Below are positions 1 to 5,636 of a stretch of DNA of 5,636 nucleotides, in pieces. Numbering within the stretch: position 1 is the stretch's first letter; every line of letters begins with the position of its first letter. The notes under the pieces were generated by a model that had not been told where the DNA came from, did not search any database, and saw only the letters and a program-made list of their open reading frames with translations. A program made the position numbers and the translations under genes. The DNA is from an uncultured Prevotella sp. (GTDB taxonomy: Bacteria > Bacteroidota > Bacteroidia > Bacteroidales > Bacteroidaceae), in NCBI GenBank assembly GCA_946625715.1, contig CAMOTK010000130.1, positions 1 to 5,636 on the forward strand. The letters are read 5' to 3'.

Positions 1-1
1 C

Positions 2-385
2 ACCACCGTGAACAACAGCGGACGCACATCGTTTGGCGCCAGCAATCCTAACAACGTAGAGCGCAACCGCGGCACCATTGGCAACAGCAATGTAGAGCGC
101 AACCGCGGCACCATTGGCAACAGCCGCCCGTCAACGACAGGAATTCCGACAGGCAGAGTGGTCGACCGCTCGTCGTTCGGTGCTTCGCGCTCGGCTTCTT
201 CTGCCACGCAAGTCATTCCACGCTCCTCGATGCCCTCGCGCTCAAGCAGTGCGCCCAGTTCATCGGCACCCTCACGCTCGTTCGGTTCGTCGAGCAGCAG
301 CAGTCGCAGCAGCGGCAGCTTCGGTGCCAGCAACAGCGGTAGCAGTCGCGGCAACAGCGGTGGCGGCTTCGGCAGACACAGATAA
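2..385 (+). CDS. 3' end of a Ser/Gly/Arg-rich low-complexity protein (partial, unknown function)
   Basis: The reading frame is open to the left edge of the window, so this is the C-terminal part of a longer protein. The GTG at position 8 is in frame but is more likely an internal valine than a start. About 127 residues are visible, dominated by Ser, Gly, Arg and Asn, with no hydrophobic segment and no recognisable catalytic motif. The short motif SFGAS occurs three times and SFGSS once. A 12-residue unit (NVERNRGTIGNS) is repeated in tandem near the left end, and the protein ends in a Gly-rich, basic tail (GGGFGRHR). Such tails are seen at the ends of some Bacteroidetes envelope or secreted proteins, but I do not recognise the family. 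The gene converges on the phosphatase gene with a 13-bp gap. That this is a real coding frame rests on in-frame repeats of 36 bp (a multiple of three) and the open frame. Its function is unknown. Confidence 0.65.
   Translation, partial: TTVNNSGRTSFGASNPNNVERNRGTIGNSNVERNRGTIGNSRPSTTGIPTGRVVDRSSFGASRSASSATQVIPRSSMPSRSSSAPSSSAPSRSFGSSSSSSRSSGSFGASNSGSSRGNSGGGFGRHR
53..124 (+). repeat. 36-bp in-frame tandem duplication (2 copies)
   Basis: Copies lie at 53-88 and 89-124 and match at 35 of 36 positions; the single difference is the third base of the first codon (AAC versus AAT), which is silent. Each copy encodes NVERNRGTIGNS. Because the unit is a multiple of three, gain or loss of copies keeps the reading frame. 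The near identity suggests a recent duplication, probably by replication slippage. Confidence 0.95.
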
Positions 386-398
386 AAAAAGAAAAGGA

Positions 399-905
399 TT
401 ATAACTCGAGCATGCGCACATCGCAATTCATCATGCGCTCCACTTCGCGCATCTTCTTCTGGAAGTGGACGGCCTGAATGGCCTTGTTGATGATGCCATG
501 CCCCACAGCTACAACGAGCTGATTAGGATAGCAGGCTCGCACCCAGTCGAGAAACCGACGGGCGCGAGCCTGCAAGTCGTCTATAGATTCTACATTGTCG
601 GGCCACGCAGCCCCCTTCAAATCGGGAATGTAGCGGCCGGTGAAGTCGCCCCAGTCGCGCTCGCGAAGCAGTGGCGTGGTGACAACGGTCTTACCATGCG
701 GACGGGCCAGTACCTCGGCGGTCTGGATGGCTCGGCGCAGGTCGCTGGCCACAAAAGCGCCAACGGGTTCTGTCGCCAAGCGTTGGGCCAGCGCCTCGGC
801 CTGTTCAAAGCCCTTGGCATTGAGCTGACCTTGCGTCTGTCCCTGCATCAGCTGACGGGCATTGTCGACCGTCTCGCCGTGGCGCACGAGCCATAACGTC
901 GTCAT
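399..905 (-). CDS. histidine phosphatase family protein (phosphoglycerate mutase-like, small branch)
   Basis: The 168-residue product belongs to the histidine phosphatase superfamily, which transfers phosphate through a phosphohistidine. The N-terminal signature VRHGET gives Arg8 and the nucleophile His9. A second phosphate-binding Arg is expected at Arg57 in SDLRRAIQTAE, the likely acid/base is Glu82 in LLRERDWGDFTG, and the second histidine is His136 in VGHG. All core residues are present, so an active enzyme is likely. At 168 residues it is shorter than cofactor-dependent phosphoglycerate mutase (about 250) and nearer to the CobC/PhoE-type phosphatases (about 200). The substrate cannot be read from the sequence; alpha-ribazole phosphate, a sugar phosphate or another small phosphoester are all possible. 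There is no signal peptide, so it should be cytoplasmic. The ATG lies 8 bp after the asd stop with no Shine-Dalgarno sequence, so it is probably translated from the asd transcript. The family call is firm and the substrate is open. Confidence 0.93.
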   Translation of the reverse strand: MTTLWLVRHGETVDNARQLMQGQTQGQLNAKGFEQAEALAQRLATEPVGAFVASDLRRAIQTAEVLARPHGKTVVTTPLLRERDWGDFTGRYIPDLKGAAWPDNVESIDDLQARARRFLDWVRACYPNQLVVAVGHGIINKAIQAVHFQKKMREVERMMNCDVRMLEL

Positions 906-913
906 GGGCGGTT

Positions 914-1927
914 TTATTTCACGTTGCCCACCTTGATGAGATACTCACCAATCTGAACGGCATTCAGAGCGGCACCCTTGCGAATCTGGTCGCCAGAGAG
1001 CCAGAAAGTCAGACCGTTCTCGTCGCTCAGGTCCTTGCGCACACGACCCACGAAGACGTCGTCCTTGCCAGCTGTCTCGAGCGGCATGGGGTAAGTGAGC
1101 GTAGCAGGGTCGTCGACCAGCTTGCAACCAGGAGCGGCGGCAATGGCCTTCTGGGCCTCTTCCACCGAGATGGGACGCTCGGTCTCAATCCACACGCTCT
1201 CAGAGTGTGAACGGAGCGACGACACACGCACGCACATGGCCGAGCACTTGGCGTCGGTGTGCATAATCTTCTGCGTCTCGTTGTACATCTTCATCTCTTC
1301 CTTCGTATAGCCGTTAGGCTGGAAGACGTCGATTTGGGGAATCACGTTGTAGGCCAACTGATGGGGGAACTTCTTGATGGTCTTCACCTCGCCCGTCTCC
1401 ACCATCTCCTTGTACTGCTGCTGCAGTTCGGCCATAGCAGCTGCACCGGCGCCGGAAGCACTCTGGTAGCTCGACACGTGGATGCGCTTGATGTGGCTCA
1501 GCTGCTCCAATGGCTGGAGCACCACCACCATCATGATTGTGGTGCAGTTGGGGTTGGCAATGATGCCACGCGGACGGTTGAGTGCGTCGGCAGCGTTGCA
1601 CTCGGGCACCACCAGGGGCACGTCGGCATCCATGCGGAAAGCACTGCTGTTGTCAATCATCACGCAGCCGTACTTCGTGATGGTCTCGGCAAACTCCTTC
1701 GACGTGCCGGCACCGGCTGAAGTGAAGGCTATGTCGATGTCCTTGAAGTCGTCGTTGTGCTGCAACAGCTTCACCGTCAGCTCCTTGCCGCGGAAGGTAT
1801 ATTTTGTGCCGGCACTACGTTCAGAGCCAAACAACACCAGTTCGTCCATCGGGAAATTTCTCTCGTCAAGCAGTCGCAAAAACTCCTGTCCCACAGCGCC
1901 GCTTGCACCTACAATTGCTACTTTCAT
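914..1927 (-). CDS. asd: aspartate-semialdehyde dehydrogenase
   Basis: This enzyme reduces L-aspartyl-4-phosphate to L-aspartate-4-semialdehyde with NADPH. It is the cytoplasmic branch-point step to diaminopimelate/lysine, threonine and methionine. The 337-residue product starts with the nucleotide-binding loop [14 protein letters not shown] (about residues 3-16). The catalytic cysteine is Cys128 in ANPNCTT, followed by Gln155 in [10 protein letters not shown]. The substrate-binding Arg234 and catalytic His241 lie in [10 protein letters not shown], with the same seven-residue spacing as Arg267/His274 of the E. coli enzyme. The C-terminal signature [27 protein letters not shown] segment is intact (about 309-330; key residues Gly312, Lys317, Asn322). 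The frame is open for 23 more codons upstream (to 1996), but the ATG at 1927 gives the usual family length and puts the start directly before the Rossmann motif. The longer form would also cross the promoter box at 1964-1972. asd is the first gene of a probable two-gene unit with the phosphatase gene. No regulatory leader is visible. Confidence 0.97.
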   Translation of the reverse strand: MKVAIVGASGAVGQEFLRLLDERNFPMDELVLFGSERSAGTKYTFRGKELTVKLLQHNDDFKDIDIAFTSAGAGTSKEFAETITKYGCVMIDNSSAFRMDADVPLVVPECNAADALNRPRGIIANPNCTTIMMVVVLQPLEQLSHIKRIHVSSYQSASGAGAAAMAELQQQYKEMVETGEVKTIKKFPHQLAYNVIPQIDVFQPNGYTKEEMKMYNETQKIMHTDAKCSAMCVRVSSLRSHSESVWIETERPISVEEAQKAIAAAPGCKLVDDPATLTYPMPLETAGKDDVFVGRVRKDLSDENGLTFWLSGDQIRKGAALNAVQIGEYLIKVGNVK

Positions 1928-1963
1928 AAGTCTAATTTTACGTTTGAATAATATTATCCGGCT

Positions 1964-1972
1964 GCAAAGGTA
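1964..1972 (-). promoter_or_regulatory. Bacteroidetes -7 promoter box for asd
   Basis: Read on the minus strand this is TACCTTTGC, a full match to the Bacteroidetes sigma-ABfr -7 consensus TAnnTTTG. Transcription would begin a few bases downstream, near 1957, giving an untranslated leader of roughly 30 nt before the ATG at 1927. No TTTG -33 element is present at the usual distance of about 20 bp; the nearest one is over 30 bp away. The -7 call is therefore good and the full promoter is incomplete. Confidence 0.7.
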
Positions 1973-2015
1973 GCACTTTTTTCTCTGATTAGGCATATAT
2001 TTACCAAACTTTTTG

Positions 2016-2024
2016 TAACTTTAC
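2016..2024 (+). promoter_or_regulatory. probable -7 promoter box for the GH53 gene
   Basis: TAACTTTAC differs from the TAnnTTTG consensus only at the last base of the box (A for G). It is preceded by a T-rich run. It sits 27 bp before the GH53 ATG, so a start site near 2030 would give a leader of about 20 nt. No TTTG is seen about 20 bp upstream, so this may be a weak promoter or one that depends on an activator. It faces the asd promoter, with about 43 bp between the two boxes. Confidence 0.5.
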
Positions 2025-2051
2025 AGCCGTTAATAAAAATAGCATACACCA

Positions 2052-3140
2052 ATGACCAACACTTTCATTACAGCACTCCTGCTGCTGACCTGCCTGAGCA
2101 GCCATGCTGCCGGACAACAACGCCCCATCTCATGGACTGTCGAGAACGCCACTACCCCACAGGCCACAAAGAGCGACTTCGTGAAAGGGGCCGACGTGGG
2201 CTTCCTGTTGGGGCAGGAACGGCGCGGCGTGAAGTTTCACGACCGCAACGGACGAGAGCGCGACTGCCTGGAACTGCTGAAGAACGACTACCAGATGTCG
2301 GCCATACGCATGCGTGTGTGGGTGAATCCGCGGGGCGGCGACTGCGACAAGCATGCGCTGCTGACCATGGCCAAGCGCGTAAAGGCTCTGGGCATGGACT
2401 TCATGGTCGACTTCCACTACAGCGACTCATGGGCCGACCCTGGCAAGCAGCCCATTCCGAAGGCATGGGAAACGCACAACTATGAGCAGATGAAGCAGGA
2501 CGTGCAGGCGCATACCATCGAGGTGCTCTCGCTACTGAAGGAGAACGGCATTGAGCCACGCTGGGTGCAGGTGGGCAACGAGACCACCAACGGCCTGCTC
2601 TGGCCCATAGGGCACATCAAGAAGAACCCCAAGCAGTATGCGGGCTTCATTGCTGCCGGCTACGACGCCGTGAAAAAGGTGTTCCCGCAGGCCATCGTGA
2701 TTGTACACCTGGACTGCGGACACAAGCAAAGCATCTACGACTGGAATCTGGACATCATCAAGAAATACGGCGGCAAGTTCGACATGATTGGCATGTCGCT
2801 CTATCCCTATTGGGCCATGGAAGGGCATCCCGAACTGAACGCCGACAACATCATCACCGACTGCATGGCCAACATACGCTACGTGAGCGAGAAATACGGC
2901 TGCGACGTGATGATTGTGGAGACGGGCTACGAAGTAGACGAACAGCAACCGGAAATCATGGAAGAAGGTCGCCGACAGCTGGCACGCGTCATCCGTGAAG
3001 CCCGCCACGGCACCTACGGTCGCTGCCGCGGTGTGTTCTACTGGGAGCCGCAATGCCTGCCTGGCGGCTACAAGCTGGGCGCCTTCAACAGCCAGGCGGC
3101 CCCCACAGCCATCATGGAAGGGTTTGTGGAAAGCAAATAA
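2052..3140 (+). CDS. secreted endo-beta-1,4-galactanase, glycoside hydrolase family 53
   Basis: GH53 enzymes (clan GH-A, retaining) cut the beta-1,4-galactan side chains of pectin (type I arabinogalactan). The 362-residue protein has a hydrophobic N-terminus (about 5-19) and a likely signal peptidase I site near SHA/AAG-QQ, so it should reach the periplasm or beyond. The n-region has no Lys/Arg, which is unusual. Cys14 follows LLT, a poor lipobox, so a lipoprotein is less likely. Family landmarks in order: GADVGFL (46-52), RMRVWVNP (86-93), DFHYSDSWADPGKQ (120-133), VQVGNE with acid/base Glu177, GLLWPIG (181-187), MSLYPYW (248-254), VETGY with nucleophile Glu290, and GVFYWEP (327-333). It is a single catalytic domain with no binding module, of normal family length. 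An in-frame TAG at 2040-2042 makes the ATG at 2052 the first possible start. No SusC/SusD-like or other carbohydrate gene is visible nearby. The family call is strong; substrate specificity is inferred from the family. Confidence 0.95.
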   Translation: MTNTFITALLLLTCLSSHAAGQQRPISWTVENATTPQATKSDFVKGADVGFLLGQERRGVKFHDRNGRERDCLELLKNDYQMSAIRMRVWVNPRGGDCDKHALLTMAKRVKALGMDFMVDFHYSDSWADPGKQPIPKAWETHNYEQMKQDVQAHTIEVLSLLKENGIEPRWVQVGNETTNGLLWPIGHIKKNPKQYAGFIAAGYDAVKKVFPQAIVIVHLDCGHKQSIYDWNLDIIKKYGGKFDMIGMSLYPYWAMEGHPELNADNIITDCMANIRYVSEKYGCDVMIVETGYEVDEQQPEIMEEGRRQLARVIREARHGTYGRCRGVFYWEPQCLPGGYKLGAFNSQAAPTAIMEGFVESK

Positions 3141-3150
3141 GCCCGCAAAA

Positions 3151-3183
3151 TTTGGCATTATGCCCGATTTTTCGTAACTTTGC
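3151..3183 (+). promoter_or_regulatory. complete Bacteroidetes promoter for the antiporter gene
   Basis: TTTG at 3151-3154 matches the -33 element and TAACTTTGC at 3175-3183 is a perfect -7 element (TAnnTTTG plus C). They are 20 bp apart, the expected spacing. The promoter lies in the 51-bp gap after the GH53 stop, so the antiporter can be transcribed independently. The expected start site is about 3187-3191, immediately before the ATG at 3192. A short palindrome, GGCATTATGCC (3154-3164), lies in the spacer. Confidence 0.75.
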
Positions 3184-3191
3184 GCCTTGAA

Positions 3192-5312
3192 ATGACATTA
3201 TTGGCTTCATATTTCCCAATTACCGACCCCACGCTGATTTTCTTCGTGGTGCTCCTGATTATTCTCTCGGCGCCCATCATCATGGGCAAACTGCGCATTC
3301 CGCACATCATCGGCATGGTGCTGGCAGGCATGGCCGTGGGCAAGTATGGCTTCGACGTTCTGGAGCGCGACGCGTCGTTCGAAGTATTCGGGAAAGTGGG
3401 TCTCTACTACATCATGTTCCTGGCCGGACTGGAGATGGACCTGGAGAGCGTGAAGAAGAACACCCGACAGTTTATCATCTTCGGACTGCTCACCTGCTTG
3501 GTGCCGCTCAGTCTCACCTACATCATGGCCATCACCATCCTGGGCTATTCGCCGGCAGCATCGTTTCTGTTAGGATGTATCATGGCGTCGAACACGCTCA
3601 TAGCCTACCCCATCATCGGGCGCTACGGTCTGCAGCGCAACAAGAGTGTGGCGCTCAGCGTGGGCTCGTCGATGATTTCGCTGTTCATGGCGCTGGTCAT
3701 GCTGGCAGCGTTGTCGGCGTCGTATAATGGCAACGGCAACGTGCTCTTCTGGCTACTATTCGTGGTGAAGATTGCTGCGTTTTGTGCCGGCATTGTCTGG
3801 CTGGTGCCCATGCTGGCGCGCTATTTCCTGCGACGCTACAGCGACGCCGTGATGCAATACATCTTTGTGCTGGGCGTCATGTTCCTCAGCGCGCTGCTCT
3901 CCAGTCTCATCGGTCTGGAAGGCATCTTCGGTGCTTTCTTCTCCGGTCTGACGCTGAACCGCTACATTCCCCACGTGTCGTCGCTCATGAACCGCATTGA
4001 GTTCATCGGCAACGCACTGTTCATTCCCTACTTCCTCATTGGCGTGGGCATGCTCATCAACGTGCGCACGCTCTTTTCGAGCATCGACGTGGTATGGGTG
4101 GTGCTGCTCATCGCCTTCTTCGGCACGTTTGGCAAGGCCGTGGCGGCCTATCTCTCGAGCCTGCTCTTCCGTCTGCCGCTGTCGTCGGGCAACATGATGT
4201 TCGGTCTGACGTCGGCCCACGCTGCGGGCGCCATCGCGATGGTCATGGTGGGCATGAACCTGGAAGTGGCCGACGGCACCTATCTCGTGAGCGACGACAT
4301 GCTCAACGGTGTGGTGATGATGATTCTCGTGACGTGCATCATCTCGACACTGATGACGGAGCATGCCGCCCAGCAGATTATCCTACAAGAGAAGACGCAC
4401 CTGGATGTGGGCGAAAAGCACAACGACGACGAGAAGATTCTGCTCTGCGTGAAGTATCCCGAGATTGCGCCGCAGCTGCTGGAATTGGCCATCATGATGC
4501 GCAATCCGAAACTGAACCGCGGACTGGTGGCGCTCAACGTGGTCTACGACGACGAGAACAGTGCGGCAGGCCGAGCACGCGGACTGCAACTCCTGGAACA
4601 GCTGCAGCAAAGAGCCATTGCCGCCGACGTGAGAATGCAGACGCAAGTGCGACTGGCCACCAACATTGCCAACGGCATCAAGCATGCCTTCCGCGAGAAC
4701 ACGGCTTCGGAAATCATCATGGGCATGCACGTGCATACCGAGGTGACGCCGAAGTTCTGGGGCGTGTTCATACAGAGTCTCTACAACGGACTGAACCGCC
4801 AGATTATCCTCACACGCTTCATTCAGCCGCTCAACACGCTGCGCCGCATACAGGTGGTGGTGCCGTCGAGAGCCGAGTTCGAGCCGGGCTTCCACCGCTG
4901 GCTGGAACGCCTGAGCCGCATGGCGGGCAATCTGGACTGCCGCATCCAGTTCCACGGGCGCAACGAGTCGCTGGAGCTCATTCGCGAGTACATCAACAAC
5001 CGCCACCCGAGCGTGCGGGCAGAATATACGTACATGGCCCACTGGAACGAGCTGCCCCGACTGGCCGAAACGATTGCGGCCGACCACATGTTTGTGGTGG
5101 TCACGGCCCGTAAGGGCACCATCTCCTACAAGTCGGCCATCGAGCGCCTGCCCGACGAGCTGCAGAAGCACTTCTCTGGCAAGAACCTCATGATTGTGTT
5201 CCCCGACCAATATGGCGAGACGAAGGATGAGAGCATGAGCTTCACCGAGGCTCAGCACCACGAGGAGAACAGTATCTACGACATGCTCTTGCGACGCATC
5301 CACCGCCTATAA
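3192..5312 (+). CDS. CPA2-type cation:proton antiporter with C-terminal cytoplasmic USP-like domains
   Basis: The 706-residue inner-membrane protein has about 12-13 hydrophobic helices in residues 13-390, followed by a soluble region of about 300 residues. The membrane half has the order of the KefB/NapA-like antiporter family: [12 protein letters not shown] (35-46), [15 protein letters not shown] (70-84), the [10 protein letters not shown] segment (132-141, the likely unwound helix), [13 protein letters not shown] (241-253), [11 protein letters not shown] (277-287) and GKAVAAYL (314-321). The soluble half looks like two universal-stress-protein-like halves, about 413-545 and 551-675, ending in an ARKGTISY motif (639-646). 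This matches the architecture of Bacteroidetes antiporters, in which the soluble part is thought to be regulatory. The helix that normally carries the ion-binding Asp reads [13 protein letters not shown] (156-168), with no acidic residue. The exchanged ion (Na+ or K+) cannot be told. ATG 3192 is preferred over the in-frame TTG at 3180, which lies inside the -7 box. A LolD-like gene follows after 22 bp. Confidence 0.9.
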   Translation: MTLLASYFPITDPTLIFFVVLLIILSAPIIMGKLRIPHIIGMVLAGMAVGKYGFDVLERDASFEVFGKVGLYYIMFLAGLEMDLESVKKNTRQFIIFGLLTCLVPLSLTYIMAITILGYSPAASFLLGCIMASNTLIAYPIIGRYGLQRNKSVALSVGSSMISLFMALVMLAALSASYNGNGNVLFWLLFVVKIAAFCAGIVWLVPMLARYFLRRYSDAVMQYIFVLGVMFLSALLSSLIGLEGIFGAFFSGLTLNRYIPHVSSLMNRIEFIGNALFIPYFLIGVGMLINVRTLFSSIDVVWVVLLIAFFGTFGKAVAAYLSSLLFRLPLSSGNMMFGLTSAHAAGAIAMVMVGMNLEVADGTYLVSDDMLNGVVMMILVTCIISTLMTEHAAQQIILQEKTHLDVGEKHNDDEKILLCVKYPEIAPQLLELAIMMRNPKLNRGLVALNVVYDDENSAAGRARGLQLLEQLQQRAIAADVRMQTQVRLATNIANGIKHAFRENTASEIIMGMHVHTEVTPKFWGVFIQSLYNGLNRQIILTRFIQPLNTLRRIQVVVPSRAEFEPGFHRWLERLSRMAGNLDCRIQFHGRNESLELIREYINNRHPSVRAEYTYMAHWNELPRLAETIAADHMFVVVTARKGTISYKSAIERLPDELQKHFSGKNLMIVFPDQYGETKDESMSFTEAQHHEENSIYDMLLRRIHRL

Positions 5313-5334
5313 AAAAATACTCCACAACGCACAA

Positions 5335-5636
5335 ATGATAGAAATACACAACATCACCAAGAGCTTCGGCTCTCTGCAAGTACTGAAAGGCATTGACCTC
5401 AGCATAGACAAAGGCGAGGTGGTCAGCATCGTCGGCCCGAGCGGTGCCGGCAAGACCACGCTGCTGCAAATCATCGGCACACTCGACCGCCCCGACAGCG
5501 GCACGGTTTCTGTCGACGGCATCGACACCACCAGCCTCTCGCGTAAGCAGCTCAGCGACTTCCGCAACCAGCACATAGGCTTCGTGTTCCAGTTCCACCA
5601 GCTGTTGCCGGAGTTCACGGCCATCGTGAACATCAT
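5335..5636 (+). CDS. lolD: LolD-like ABC transporter ATP-binding protein (5' part only)
   Basis: The first 100 codons are present and the frame runs off the right edge with no stop. The protein is an ABC-type ATPase: aromatic A-loop residue Phe11 in KSFGSLQVL, Walker [10 protein letters not shown] (34-42), and the Q-loop glutamine Gln86 in [13 protein letters not shown]. The combination [19 protein letters not shown] (76-94) closely resembles LolD of the LolCDE complex, which powers release of outer-membrane lipoproteins from the inner membrane. Macrolide-exporter (MacB-type) ATPases are close relatives and remain possible. The usual ENV after the Q-loop reads VNI here (98-100). The signature motif, Walker B and H-loop lie outside the window. 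The gene starts 22 bp after the antiporter stop with no promoter box or Shine-Dalgarno sequence in the gap, so it is probably read from the antiporter transcript. ATG 5335 gives the standard N-terminus for the family. Confidence 0.88.
   Translation, partial: MIEIHNITKSFGSLQVLKGIDLSIDKGEVVSIVGPSGAGKTTLLQIIGTLDRPDSGTVSVDGIDTTSLSRKQLSDFRNQHIGFVFQFHQLLPEFTAIVNI

Noticed and set aside
386..398. Possible terminator between the convergent Ser-rich and phosphatase genes
   Set aside because: The gap has A/T-rich runs on both strands but no inverted repeat, so an intrinsic terminator is not supported.
1928..1996. N-terminal extension of asd by 23 codons
   Set aside because: The extra residues are Lys/Arg-rich without family similarity and would be encoded across the -7 promoter box; the ATG at 1927 gives the normal length.
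2085..2096. Lipobox-like LLTC in the galactanase signal sequence
   Set aside because: Thr sits just before the cysteine (residue 14), the n-region lacks a basic residue, and a better signal peptidase I site follows near residues 19-21.
4094..5113. 339-codon + strand frame overlapping the antiporter in another phase
   Set aside because: Its Arg/Gly/His-rich composition without motifs is typical of a frame-shifted shadow of a GC-rich gene; the antiporter frame carries all the conserved motifs.
4383..5303. Long antisense open frame (306 codons) opposite the antiporter's soluble domain, with others at 3756-4364 and 2532-3158
   Set aside because: They lie opposite well-supported genes and are rich in His and Val, as expected from reading GC-rich codons backwards. 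They have no recognisable motifs or promoter boxes.
5335..5636. Antisense frames over the right end of the window
   Set aside because: The + strand frame here carries a clear Walker A and Q-loop of an ABC ATPase, so the reverse frames are shadows.

Overview
The window looks like chromosomal DNA of a Bacteroidales bacterium, most likely a member of the Prevotellaceae. Three things point there. The promoters match the Bacteroidetes -7 element (TAnnTTTG) rather than an E. coli-type -10. No gene start is preceded by a convincing Shine-Dalgarno sequence. The protein sequences also read like Bacteroidetes family members. Coding DNA is GC-rich at third positions, and the short intergenic gaps are AT-rich. 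The genus is an inference.

Layout from left to right: (1) the 3' end of a Ser/Gly/Arg-rich low-complexity protein of unknown function on the + strand, carrying a nearly perfect 36-bp tandem duplication. (2) A convergent two-gene unit on the - strand: asd (aspartate-semialdehyde dehydrogenase), followed 8 bp later by a small histidine-phosphatase-family gene. (3) A 124-bp divergent intergenic region with a promoter box for each side. (4) On the + strand, a secreted GH53 endo-beta-1,4-galactanase. (5) A 706-residue CPA2-type cation:proton antiporter with its own well-formed promoter, whose -7 box ends only 8 bp before the ATG. (6) 22 bp further on, the first 100 codons of a LolD-like ABC transporter ATPase, cut by the window end.

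The genes do not form one pathway. asd supplies the Lys/DAP, Thr and Met branches; the galactanase degrades pectic galactan; the antiporter handles ions at the inner membrane; the LolD-like ATPase probably belongs to lipoprotein release or a related exporter. asd and the phosphatase gene are probably co-transcribed, and so may be the antiporter and the LolD-like gene. There is no gene-free stretch above about 125 bp. I saw no RNA gene, insertion sequence, CRISPR array, attachment site or origin.

I did not find a new multi-gene system. The observations most worth a second look are the apparent loss of the usual membrane aspartate in the antiporter's predicted fifth/sixth helix, the possibly leaderless antiporter transcript, the galactanase standing outside a visible polysaccharide-utilization locus, and the tandem repeat in the Ser-rich protein.
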